A stretch of DNA of 64,000 nt from Streptomyces sp. NBC_00353 (GTDB taxonomy: Bacteria; Actinomycetota; Actinomycetes; Streptomycetales; Streptomycetaceae), in contig NZ_CP107985.1 of assembly GCF_036108815.1 (NCBI RefSeq), positions 3,286,001-3,350,000 on the forward strand, read 5' to 3'. The translations under genes were made by a program, and so were the position numbers. Positions 1 to 6,954 of this stretch are shown in pieces. The notes below the pieces were generated by a model. The model did not search any database. It worked only from the letters and a program-made list of their open reading frames with translations, and was not told where the DNA came from. The first letter of the stretch is position 1. Each line of letters starts with the position of its first letter.

Positions 1-1
1 G

Positions 2-70
2 AGCTACGGCGCGGGCGACTTCGGCGGCCCGACGGCGGACGCGTTGTACGGGGCGGCGATCGACGACTGA
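2..70 (+). CDS. C-terminal tail of an unidentified protein (partial)
   Basis: The reading frame entering from the left edge encodes a 22-residue tail that ends in two aspartates before a TGA at 68-70. Its third-position G/C bias is typical of coding DNA here and a hairpin follows at 104-137, so I read it as the end of a real gene. The tail is Gly/Ala-rich and has no recognisable motif, so no function can be proposed. Confidence 0.5.
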   Translation, partial: SYGAGDFGGPTADALYGAAIDD

Positions 71-103
71 CACGCGTACCGGACACCCGTCCGTCATGCG
101 TCA

Positions 104-137
104 CCGGTGCCCTGGACAGCGGTCTCCGGGGCACCGG
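104..137 (+). terminator. Hairpin after the left-edge gene
   Basis: A 9-bp perfect stem (104-112 with 129-137) with a 16-nt loop lies 33 bp after the stop codon of the left-edge gene. There is no U-tract, which is usual for Streptomyces terminators. The long loop makes this a weak call. Confidence 0.35.
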
Positions 138-176
138 GTCTTCCCTCACCTGGCCCACCGCGGAAACGTCTCACCA

Positions 177-206
177 CACATGAATGCTTGACCATCCATT
201 CATGTG
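177..206 (+). promoter_or_regulatory. ArsR-type inverted repeat operator
   Basis: A perfect 10-bp inverted repeat, CACATGAATG (177-186) and CATTCATGTG (197-206), with a 10-bp spacer. The inner arms ATGAA/TTCAT resemble the imperfect repeats bound by SmtB/CzrA-type ArsR repressors. The spacer contains TTGACC (188-193), a possible -35 element. The site ends 15 bp before the regulator's first ATG, as expected for autoregulation. Binding is inferred, not shown. Confidence 0.7.
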
Positions 207-220
207 ATCATCTCCGTACC

Positions 221-652
221 ATGGTGACCATGGGCGACAGGGCGAATACCCCCGACAGCAGTGCCACAGCGCCGTACACCCGCCTGAACGCGCAGAACGC
301 ACCGCAGGTCGCCGCCATGCTCCAGGCGCTGTCCACGCCCTCCCGGCTGCTGATCCTGGCCCGGCTGCGCGAAGGCCCGTGCGCGGCGACCGAGCTGGCG
401 ACCGCTGTCGGCATGGAGCAGTCCGCCTGCTCGCACCAGCTTCGCCTGCTGCGCAATCTCGGCCTGGTCACCGGAACCCGCCGGGGCCGCTCCGTGGTCT
501 ACACACTCCACGACGACCACGTCGTCGCACTTCTCGACCAGGCCCTGTACCACGTGGAGCACCTCCGTCTCGGCCTCACCGACGCCCCAACCGGACTCCC
601 AGTCACCAACTTTGACGAGACGTCAGAAATAAGCCGCTTGGGGAGCCCTTGA
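221..652 (+). CDS. ArsR/SmtB-family metal-sensor-type repressor
   Basis: A 143-residue winged-helix regulator. The recognition helix lies around residues 64-80 (GMEQSACSHQLRLLRNL). The last helix carries Asp98, His100, His111 and His114, spaced as D-x-H-x10-H-x2-H. That is the alpha-5 ligand set of the zinc/cobalt sensors CzrA and SmtB, so a metal-responsive repressor is likely. There is no classical alpha-3 Cys pair. The start could be 221 or 230; a TACCAT at 217-222 would place a transcription start near 230, giving a leaderless mRNA. A perfect inverted repeat sits just upstream. No metal transporter lies next to it; the following gene is a DUF6445 protein. Confidence 0.85.
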   Translation: MVTMGDRANTPDSSATAPYTRLNAQNAPQVAAMLQALSTPSRLLILARLREGPCAATELATAVGMEQSACSHQLRLLRNLGLVTGTRRGRSVVYTLHDDHVVALLDQALYHVEHLRLGLTDAPTGLPVTNFDETSEISRLGSP

Positions 653-679
653 CGTAAGGTTGACCGCTCGCGTGGAGAT

Positions 680-704
680 CCGAGGGACCCTCGGCCGCTA
701 CGGT
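680..704 (+). promoter_or_regulatory. Palindrome and candidate -10 for the DUF6445 gene
   Basis: A 15-bp palindrome, CCGAGGG-A-CCCTCGG (680-694), is followed by TACGGT (699-704), a plausible -10. From that box transcription would begin at about 711-712, on the first base of the ATG at 712, predicting a leaderless mRNA. The palindrome overlaps where -35 contacts would fall and may be an operator. It differs from the upstream ArsR repeat. Confidence 0.4.
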
Positions 705-711
705 CCCTCCC

Positions 712-1383
712 ATGTCTCTGAGACCTCCTCCCCTCCCGGTCCTCCCGTACCGCAAGCCGACGCGCGACCGGGACTACTGGGTACTGGACGACGTGTTGCC
801 GGATGTGGACGCCACCCGGGAGCGCTGCCTGGCCAGGGAGGACTGGACGGAGGGCTACCCGCACAAGCCCGAGAGCTGGCCGGGTCTGCGCGCCATGCCG
901 GGGCTCGAGCCGGGTGAACTGGCGCAGGTGGAACGGCTGGTGAGAAAGGCGACCGGCGCCCGGGAACTCTGGGCCGAACGCCCTTCGGGCGGCGGCACGT
1001 TCAACCACAACTGTGTCCAGGTCGTCGGCAAGGGCGAATGTGAGCCGCGCCCCCACACCGACTCGCGGACACTCTGCCGCTACGCCGCGGTGCTCTATCT
1101 CAACCCCGGCGTACCCAAGGACTGCGGAACCAGCTTCTACCGCCAGAGCCTGCCCGGTGGAGTCCTGGGCGGCAACCAGGTGACCGCGCCGCACAACAAC
1201 CTCGTCGACGCGCTGGGCACCCGCTTCGTGTCGCCGGACTCCTTCGTCGAGGACGTACGGGTCCCGCACCGCGCCAACCGGCTGCTGCTCTATTCCGCCA
1301 ATATGATCCACAGCGCCACCGGTTACTGGGGTCACACGCTGGAGGAGAAGCGGATGACGGCCGTCTTCTTCTGGAAGGCCTGA
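712..1383 (+). CDS. DUF6445-family protein, probable Fe(II) oxygenase fold
   Basis: A 223-residue soluble protein matching DUF6445, a family annotated from sequence only. A PHTD segment supplies His115 and Asp117, and MIHSATGYWG supplies His200. Together they form the HxD...H facial triad of Fe(II)/2-oxoglutarate dioxygenases, and Arg214 is placed like the cosubstrate-binding Arg. I infer a mononuclear-iron oxygenase, substrate unknown. It lies 59 bp after the ArsR gene on the same strand. A possible own leaderless promoter at 699-704 means co-regulation with the ArsR gene is uncertain. Confidence 0.7.
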   Translation: MSLRPPPLPVLPYRKPTRDRDYWVLDDVLPDVDATRERCLAREDWTEGYPHKPESWPGLRAMPGLEPGELAQVERLVRKATGARELWAERPSGGGTFNHNCVQVVGKGECEPRPHTDSRTLCRYAAVLYLNPGVPKDCGTSFYRQSLPGGVLGGNQVTAPHNNLVDALGTRFVSPDSFVEDVRVPHRANRLLLYSANMIHSATGYWGHTLEEKRMTAVFFWKA

Positions 1384-1431
1384 CCCCACGGCCCACGGTG
1401 GGACGAGCGCCGGAACGAGCGAAGGATGAAC

Positions 1432-2052
1432 ATGAGCGACGGCACCGAGTTCAAGGACATCTCACCGACCACCCTCGCCGACGTCCTGGGACGCGAGCAG
1501 GTCATGAACATCGGCATTCGCCCCCTGTGGCCCTCGATCCCGCGCATTGCCGGCCCGGCGTTCACCGTGCGGTGCCCTCCGGGGGACAACCTCATGCTGC
1601 ACGCGGCCATCCATCGCGCGGAGCCCGGCTCGGTCGTCGTCGTCGAAGCGGGTGACGTGGACTACGCACTCGCCGGAGGAAATGTCTGCGCCGTCGCCCA
1701 GCGCCGAGGGGTCGCCGGGTTCGTGCTCGACGGAGTGATCCGTGACCTCGCCGAGGTGCGCGAGATGGGCTTTCCCGTCTTTGCCAGGGGGGTCATCCCC
1801 ATCCCGGGAACGAAGTCGGCCGTAGTGCCCCTGGGTGGCCAGGTGCGGTGCGGCGGCGTGAACGTGCATGCCGGGGACATCGTGGTGGCCGACGAAGAGG
1901 GCATCGTGGTCACTCCCCGCGCCCGCCGGGAGCAGGTACTCCTCGATGCCCGGGCGAAGTTGGCCAAGGAGGCCGGCGAATCCCTCGATGCATGGGAGGA
2001 AGCGCATCGCGCCCGCATCGACAAGATCCTGAGCGAGAACGGCGCCGCGTAG
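1432..2052 (+). CDS. RraA-like / HMG aldolase-family protein
   Basis: A 206-residue member of the RraA/dimethylmenaquinone-methyltransferase-like fold. Characterised members are class II 4-hydroxy-4-methyl-2-oxoglutarate or oxaloacetate aldolases/decarboxylases, or RNase E inhibitors. The signature G-x20-R-D is intact (Gly83, Arg104, Asp105); it holds the divalent metal and pyruvate enolate in the aldolases. The start at 1432 has GAAGG six bases upstream; an in-frame ATG at 1426 is the alternative. An aldolase or decarboxylase of small keto acids is more likely than an RNase E regulator. It starts 48 bp after the DUF6445 gene and may be cotranscribed. Confidence 0.8.
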   Translation: MSDGTEFKDISPTTLADVLGREQVMNIGIRPLWPSIPRIAGPAFTVRCPPGDNLMLHAAIHRAEPGSVVVVEAGDVDYALAGGNVCAVAQRRGVAGFVLDGVIRDLAEVREMGFPVFARGVIPIPGTKSAVVPLGGQVRCGGVNVHAGDIVVADEEGIVVTPRARREQVLLDARAKLAKEAGESLDAWEEAHRARIDKILSENGAA

Positions 2053-2239
2053 CAGCCCACCGGCTCCGGAAAGGCCTTCGGCCGGACCCGGCTCTGCCCC
2101 CTGCCGCTGCTCCGGAACTCACGAGCACGCAGTACCGGCCATTTCGCCGACCGGTTGTCAACGCGCGTGGATCGGCCCGGAGTTGCTGTGGCAGACTGCG
2201 CCGACGGAGCGGTTCGACCCATCGGTGACGGAGCACGGC

Positions 2240-3025
2240 ATGACGACAGGGATGTCCCACACCCCGATCGACACCAGCAGGCCCCACTCCGCGCGGGTGT
2301 ACGACTGGCTCCTCGGCGGGAAGGACAACTACCCCGTCGATCAGGCGGTGGCGGAGCAGCTGCCGGCCGAGGCGAAGACCGGGGCGCATCAGAACCGCGC
2401 GTTCATGAGCCGGGCGACGGCCTGGCTGGCCGGCGAGGGCATCGAGCAGTTCCTGGACATCGGTACGGGCATCCCGACCGCCCCGAACCTGCATCAGACA
2501 GCCCAGGAGATCAACCCGGCCGCCCGGGTCGTCTACTGCGACAACGACCCCATCGTCCTGCGTCACGCGGAGGCGCTGCTGATCAGCAGGCCGGAGGGGG
2601 CGACCGACTACGTACCGGCGGACGTGCGCGAGCCCGAGGGAATCGTGGAGGCCGCGCGCCGGATTCTGGACTTCGACCGGCCGGTCGCCGTTTCGCTCCT
2701 CGGCCTGCTGCACTTCCTGCCGGACGAGGACGATCCGTACGCCATCGTCCGGACCCTGGTGAGCACACTGGCTCCGGGCAGCTACGTGGTGCTGTCCCAG
2801 GGAGCATCCGATGTGAATCCCGAGCGGGGAGAACAGGGCGCCGCCGAGTACCGCAAGGGCGGCATCCGGCTCGCGCTGCGCACCCGCGACGAGTTCGCCC
2901 GCTTCCTGGACGGCCTGGACATCGTCGAACCGGGTCTGGTGACGGCACCCGAATGGTTCCGGGGCACCCCCGCACCCCAGCCCGAGGCCAGCGGCCTCTA
3001 CGTCGCTGTCGCCCGGGTCCCGTAG
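2240..3025 (+). CDS. SAM-dependent methyltransferase, DUF574 family
   Basis: A 261-residue protein of the DUF574 methyltransferase family, which is abundant in Streptomyces and mostly uncharacterised. The N-terminal SARVYDWLLGGKDN segment is the family hallmark. The SAM-binding glycine motif is FLDIGTGIPT near residue 75, followed by an acidic residue in VVYCDNDP. The ATG at 2240 has GGAG eight bases upstream; a second in-frame ATG at 2252 is also possible. Substrate is unknown. It stands alone between intergenic regions. Confidence 0.85.
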   Translation: MTTGMSHTPIDTSRPHSARVYDWLLGGKDNYPVDQAVAEQLPAEAKTGAHQNRAFMSRATAWLAGEGIEQFLDIGTGIPTAPNLHQTAQEINPAARVVYCDNDPIVLRHAEALLISRPEGATDYVPADVREPEGIVEAARRILDFDRPVAVSLLGLLHFLPDEDDPYAIVRTLVSTLAPGSYVVLSQGASDVNPERGEQGAAEYRKGGIRLALRTRDEFARFLDGLDIVEPGLVTAPEWFRGTPAPQPEASGLYVAVARVP

Positions 3026-3175
3026 GCCCTCGGGCGACCACGCCCGGCCACGATGGGCCCTGGTGCGCAGCGGTGACGCGGCCGTCCTCGACCCGGGCCC
3101 GGGCTGCCTCCGCCCTCACGGGACGGAACCAGCCCGGGATACCCACCTTCGGGCGCCGCTCCGGCAAGAGACCGG

Positions 3176-3634
3176 TCAGCCCGCCGGCTGCTGCATCCAG
3201 GCGTCCGGGCCGGGGTCTGCGCCTTCGGCGCGGACCGCGAGGCGGTCGACGTAGTGCTGCCAGCCCTCCGCGTGCGCCTCACACGCCTCCGGGGAGGGCA
3301 GGCCGCGGTGGACAAGGCGGAGCAGGGTTCCTTCGGCGGTGGGTTCGAGAGTGATCTCCACGGTGGTGGAGCCGGCCGCGACGGGCATGCCGCCCTCCTC
3401 CCAGCCCCAGGTGAAGACGAGTCGCTTGGGCGGATCAAGGGTCAGGAAGCGGCCGGAGGCGACGTTCTCACCGGTGACCCGGGTGCGGTACGAGCCGCCG
3501 GGCTCGAAGGAGAACGTACCGTCGGCGCCCATCCAGGACAGCCACTTCTCGCGGTCGGTGAAGAAGCCGAAGACGGTTTCGGGACGGGCCGCGATGCGGC
3601 GCTCCAGCGTGACGGTGTCCGTGGGGGGCGTCAT
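3176..3634 (-). CDS. SRPBCC / AHSA1-like protein
   Basis: A 152-residue START-like (SRPBCC, activator of Hsp90 ATPase type) protein with a ligand-binding helix-grip fold. The N-terminal beta strand and helix read TLERRIAARPETVFGFFTD, and the FEPGGSYR and LVFTWGWE segments are typical of the family. Its ATG overlaps the stop of the ArsR gene at 3631-3942 by four bases (ATGA), so the two are translationally coupled. In such pairs the SRPBCC protein probably binds a small hydrophobic ligand or acts in stress protection; neither is shown here. Confidence 0.85.
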   Translation of the reverse strand: MTPPTDTVTLERRIAARPETVFGFFTDREKWLSWMGADGTFSFEPGGSYRTRVTGENVASGRFLTLDPPKRLVFTWGWEEGGMPVAAGSTTVEITLEPTAEGTLLRLVHRGLPSPEACEAHAEGWQHYVDRLAVRAEGADPGPDAWMQQPAG

Positions 3635-3942
3635 GGGGTGTTCTCACTCCGTTCGGCCTCTTCGGCGAGCTGGGCAAGGGTGTCGAGCTTGGTGCTCCAC
3701 ATGCTCTGAAGGTAGGCGGCGAGCGGGCCCAGCGCCTCCCGGTCCGCATGGTAGAACCGCTTCGTCCCGTCCTTCCGCAGCGTAACCAGACCGGTGTCGC
3801 GCAGCACCTTCAGATGCTGGGAGACGGCCCCGAAGGTGACCTCGAAGCGGGCCGCGATCTCGCCCGCGGACAGCTCGTCCTCCCAGATCAGCCGCAGAAT
3901 TTCGCGCCGCCTGGGCTCGGCTATCACCTGTACCGCGTCCAT
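3631..3942 (-). CDS. ArsR-family repressor of the SRPBCC module
   Basis: A 103-residue winged-helix repressor (MDAVQVIAEPRRREILRLI at the N terminus; recognition helix around TFGAVSQHLKVLRDTGL). It lacks the Cys or His clusters of metal sensors, placing it with the non-metal ArsR group that usually accompanies SRPBCC genes. The start at 3942 matches the family N terminus; longer frames run into AT-rich promoter DNA. It is the first gene of a two-gene operon and is divergent from a second SRPBCC gene at 4043, sharing a 100-bp promoter region with TTAGTC repeats. Confidence 0.85.
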   Translation of the reverse strand: MDAVQVIAEPRRREILRLIWEDELSAGEIAARFEVTFGAVSQHLKVLRDTGLVTLRKDGTKRFYHADREALGPLAAYLQSMWSTKLDTLAQLAEEAERSENTP

Positions 3943-3950
3943 GCTCCGAA

Positions 3951-4014
3951 TTTTAGTCCACGCTGCAGTTTGCCAAGCCTCACGATCATATTTTAGTCTG
4001 GACTTAATTAGTCC
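3951..4014. promoter_or_regulatory. AT-rich divergent promoter with TTAGTC repeats
   Basis: A strikingly AT-rich stretch in a GC-rich genome. TTTTAGTC occurs at 3951-3958 and 3991-3998, TTAGTC again at 4008-4013, and GACT lies in inverted orientation at 4001-4004. This gives AGTC-TG-GACT (3995-4004) and GACT-TAATT-AGTC (4001-4013) half-palindromes. The repeats flank the start of the ArsR gene and precede the SRPBCC gene at 4043, so they are the best operator candidates. Confidence 0.55.
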
Positions 4015-4042
4015 CCACACACCGCACCATCAGGAGCAGGTC

Positions 4043-4459
4043 ATGACCGAGATCGCCTACGAGACCGACATCGCCACCGACCGCGCCCGCGTCCTGGAGG
4101 CGCTCAACACGCACGACGGCCTCACCGGCTGGTGGACGAACGACGTCAACCGCAAGGACGAGGTCCTGTTCTTCAATTTCCCCGGCGTCCCCGAGCCGTT
4201 CCAGCTCCGCCGCGACCAGGCTGACGAGGACCGCGTGGTCTGGGTGAACGTCGGCGCGTTCCCGCCGCACTGGGCCGGCACCACGATCTCCTGGGACCTG
4301 AAGGAGACCCCCGGAGGGACCCGGGTGGCCTTCGCCCACTCCGGCTTCCCCGAAGGCGAGGCCGAGATCCCGATGACCAGCGAGACCTGGGGCCTGCTGA
4401 TGACCCGCCTGAAGGACTACGCCGAGACCGGCGAGCCGAACCCCTTCTTCACCGTCTGA
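4043..4459 (+). CDS. SRPBCC-family protein
   Basis: A 138-residue SRPBCC/AHSA1-like protein (MTEIAYETDIATDRARVLEAL start, HDGLTGWWT, ISWDLKETPGGTRVAFAHSGF). The ATG at 4043 has AGGAG nine bases upstream. It is divergent from the ArsR/SRPBCC operon at 3176-3942 and probably controlled by that repressor through the shared AT-rich promoter. A second SRPBCC gene follows 9 bp downstream. Ligand unknown. Confidence 0.8.
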   Translation: MTEIAYETDIATDRARVLEALNTHDGLTGWWTNDVNRKDEVLFFNFPGVPEPFQLRRDQADEDRVVWVNVGAFPPHWAGTTISWDLKETPGGTRVAFAHSGFPEGEAEIPMTSETWGLLMTRLKDYAETGEPNPFFTV

Positions 4460-4468
4460 GAGCGTCCC

Positions 4469-4912
4469 ATGAAGGTCGACGTACTGACCGAGGCCGTAAT
4501 AGCCGCCCCCTGCGACGGGGTCGCCGCCTACGCGGCCGACCCCGCGCATGCCCCGGAGTGGTACGCCAACATCACCTCCGTCGCATGGCGGACGCCGCCG
4601 CCGGTGCGGGTCGGCTCCCGGGTCGCGTTCGTTGCCCGCTTCCTCGGCCGGCGGCTGGCCTACACATACGAGATCACCGCGTACGAGCCCGGTCGGCGCA
4701 TGGTGATGCGGACGGAGGAAGGCCCTTTCCCGATGGAGACCACCTATACCTGGGAGCCGTACGGGCAAGCCGCGGACCACACCCGCATGACCCTCCGCAA
4801 CCGGGGCGAGCCCAGCGGATTCGCCTCGCTCGGGGCCACCGTGATGGCGGCGGCCATGCGCCGAGCGCAGAACAAGGACCTGGCGGCGCTCAAGGCCCTG
4901 CTGGAGCGGTGA
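4469..4912 (+). CDS. SRPBCC-family protein (polyketide-cyclase-like)
   Basis: A 147-residue SRPBCC protein. The N terminus MKVDVLTEAVIAAPCDGVAAY and the segment HAPEWYANITSV are typical of the START/CoxG-like branch used for lipid or small-molecule binding. It follows the SRPBCC gene at 4043-4459 after 9 bp and is probably cotranscribed. With the divergent operon, three SRPBCC proteins sit around one ArsR regulator. Substrate unknown. Confidence 0.75.
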   Translation: MKVDVLTEAVIAAPCDGVAAYAADPAHAPEWYANITSVAWRTPPPVRVGSRVAFVARFLGRRLAYTYEITAYEPGRRMVMRTEEGPFPMETTYTWEPYGQAADHTRMTLRNRGEPSGFASLGATVMAAAMRRAQNKDLAALKALLER

Positions 4913-4921
4913 GTACGGGCG

Positions 4922-5472
4922 TCACTTGGGCGGGAGGGTACCGGCGAGGGCCAGCGCCGTCCTGACCCAGCGCTCCAGAACCGAGTCCTCCGTCAGGGCG
5001 GGGCCGCTCACGGTGACCCAGCCGCGCATCGGACGGCCGGTGAAGTCATGGGCCGGGCCTCCGGGCGGGCAAGAGCCTGCTCGGTCCGGTCCGGGCCCAC
5101 CCGCGCAATGAGCTCGTCGCCGACCACGCCCACCGTCATGTTGCCGCGCAGCTTGGCGTCGCGGACCGCGATGCCGGTGTCGGCGAGGACGATCGAGACG
5201 AGCGCGAAGAGACGGACGTTGGCGTAGACCCCGAGACCGCGGGCGTTGGCGACCTCGCGGGTGGTCTGGAGCATCTGGCCAGGCGGCTTGTAGGTGCCGT
5301 TGTTGTCGCCGGCCCAGAACCAGGCCGCGGCCAGCTGGGCCGGGGTGCGGTTGATCACCGGGGTGGCGGCCGTCGGCTTGTCGGCACCGGCCGTGCGCAC
5401 GGCGTCGACCTGGCGCTTGTACTCGTCGCTCGCGATGAGGTGCGAGGCGTTCGCCTCATGGGTGGCCGGAGG
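4922..5472 (-). pseudogene. Chimeric remnant: vanadium haloperoxidase joined to TfoX-N domain, frameshifted
   Basis: On the minus strand, about 5472-5150 encodes an internal piece of a vanadium-dependent haloperoxidase (EYKRQVDAVR, TPAQLAAAWFWAGDN, NVRLFALVSIVLADTGIAVRDAKL). It breaks off just before where the family has its catalytic K/R-P and PSGH motifs. From about 5145 the same frame continues into a TfoX N-terminal-type domain (GNMTVGVVGDELIARVG, ALARPEARP). Near 5047 one base is missing: the next frame carries the expected DFTGRPMRGWVTVSG and runs to a TGA at 4922. The 5' end of the haloperoxidase is also gone (in-frame TGA at 5473). I read this as a deletion joining two genes, followed by decay. 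Confidence 0.75.
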
Positions 5473-5496
5473 TCACGTCCATGGGAAACCCGCAGG

Positions 5497-6855
5497 TCAG
5501 GAGCCCTTTGTGGCAGGCTCAAGAATCGCCACGCACTCCACATGGTGCGTCATCGGGAACAGGTCGAACGCCCGCAAGGTCCGCACCTTGTAGCCGCCCT
5601 CCCGGAAGTACGCCAGGTCGCGCGCGAGTGCCGCCGGGTCGCAGGCGACGTAGGCGATGCGGCGTGCGCCGAGGCCGGCGAGGTGCTTCACCGTCTGCTT
5701 GCCCGCGCCCGCGCGCGGCGGGTCCAGGACGATCAGGTCGCACTCGGTGATGCCGGTGCGGGGCAGGATCTGGTCGACCTTGCCGTGCTCGATGCGGACC
5801 CGGTCGAGGTCCTGGAGGTTATGGCGGGCGTCCTCGACGGCACGCTTGCCGGACTCGATGCCGAGGACCGCGCCCTTCTCGCCGATGCGCTGGCCGATGG
5901 CGCCGGCGAACAGGCCGACGCCGCAGTAGAGGTCGAGGGCCATGTCGTTCTTGCGGGGCAGGAGGCCCTGCATGACCGCGCGGACGAGGGTGTTGGCAGC
6001 CTGCGGGTGGACCTGCCAGAAGCCGCCCGAGCCGACGCGGTACGTGCGGTCGTCGGCGCGCTCGCGGACGAAGCCGCGGCCGTGGACCCGGTGGATGCCG
6101 CCGTCGCGTTCGTCGACGCGCAGGACGGAGACCGGCTTGTCGAGCTCGACGAGCGGCAGCCGGGCGCCGGGCTTCGGGGTGAGGATGACCTGGCGGTCGT
6201 TGGAACCGGTGGCGGTGATGGCTTCCACCGAGGCCATGCCGGTCCAGTCGCGCTTCTCGATGCCGAGTTCCGAGACGCCGGGCGCCGCGATCATGCAGTG
6301 CTCGATCGGCTCGACGTCGTGCGAGCGGTGCTTGCGCAGGCCGGCGCGGCCGTTCTCGTCGATGGCGTACTGAACGCGGGTGCGCCAGGCCGGCACCTCG
6401 CCCTTCGGGAGCTTGTCGCCCTCGGCCGGCATGACCGTGCCGTCCCAGCCGGCCTCTTCGGGGGTGAGCCCGGCGAGGCGCTGGAGCTGCTCGGCGATCA
6501 CTTCGCCCTTGAGCCGGCGCTGGGCGCCGGGCTTGGCGTGCTGCCAGTCGCAGCCACCGCACTTGCCGGGGCCGGCGTACGGGCAGGGCGCCTCGACGCG
6601 GTCCTTGGACGGTTCGATGATCGTGACGGCGTCGGCGCGCAGGAAGCGGGAGTCCTTGTCACCGTCGGTGATCCGGGCGATGACCTTTTCGCCGGGCAGC
6701 GTGTGCCGTACGAAGAGGACCTGGCCCTCCGAGGTACGGGCGATGCAGTGGCCGCCGTGCGCGACGGGGCCCACCTCGACCTCGTACTCCTCGCCGATCA
6801 GTGAGTCCCCGGTCTGCGAGTCCTCGGCCGGCGACGAGGTGGATTCGTTCTGCAT
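5497..6855 (-). CDS. TrmA/RumA-type class I RNA methyltransferase
   Basis: A 452-residue 5-methyluridine-type RNA methyltransferase. It has an N-terminal TRAM-like RNA-binding domain, an iron-sulfur motif of the RlmD/RumA type (CPYAGPGKCGGC plus a later Cys), a Rossmann SAM motif (LDLYCGVGLFA), DPPRAG, and the nucleophilic-Cys segment YVACDPAALARDL near the C terminus. The target base cannot be told from sequence. The ATG at 6855 has GGAG upstream; a longer frame to 6948 lacks family similarity. It lies downstream of the KimA-like permease on the same strand, the arrangement of Rv2689c-Rv2690c in mycobacteria. Confidence 0.9.
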   Translation of the reverse strand: MQNESTSSPAEDSQTGDSLIGEEYEVEVGPVAHGGHCIARTSEGQVLFVRHTLPGEKVIARITDGDKDSRFLRADAVTIIEPSKDRVEAPCPYAGPGKCGGCDWQHAKPGAQRRLKGEVIAEQLQRLAGLTPEEAGWDGTVMPAEGDKLPKGEVPAWRTRVQYAIDENGRAGLRKHRSHDVEPIEHCMIAAPGVSELGIEKRDWTGMASVEAITATGSNDRQVILTPKPGARLPLVELDKPVSVLRVDERDGGIHRVHGRGFVRERADDRTYRVGSGGFWQVHPQAANTLVRAVMQGLLPRKNDMALDLYCGVGLFAGAIGQRIGEKGAVLGIESGKRAVEDARHNLQDLDRVRIEHGKVDQILPRTGITECDLIVLDPPRAGAGKQTVKHLAGLGARRIAYVACDPAALARDLAYFREGGYKVRTLRAFDLFPMTHHVECVAILEPATKGS

Positions 6856-6954
6856 GAGGGGGTGGCTCCAGAGATCAAAGGAAAACGGCCGGACAACAAC
6901 CCACAAGTCTACGTGGGTGGTGTCCGGCCGCTTACCACTTGCGGGCACGGAGAG

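Noticed and set aside
2155..3354. A 399-codon open frame overlapping the DUF574 methyltransferase
   Set aside because: Runs in another frame of the methyltransferase gene and past its stop; Arg/Gly-rich with no similarity.
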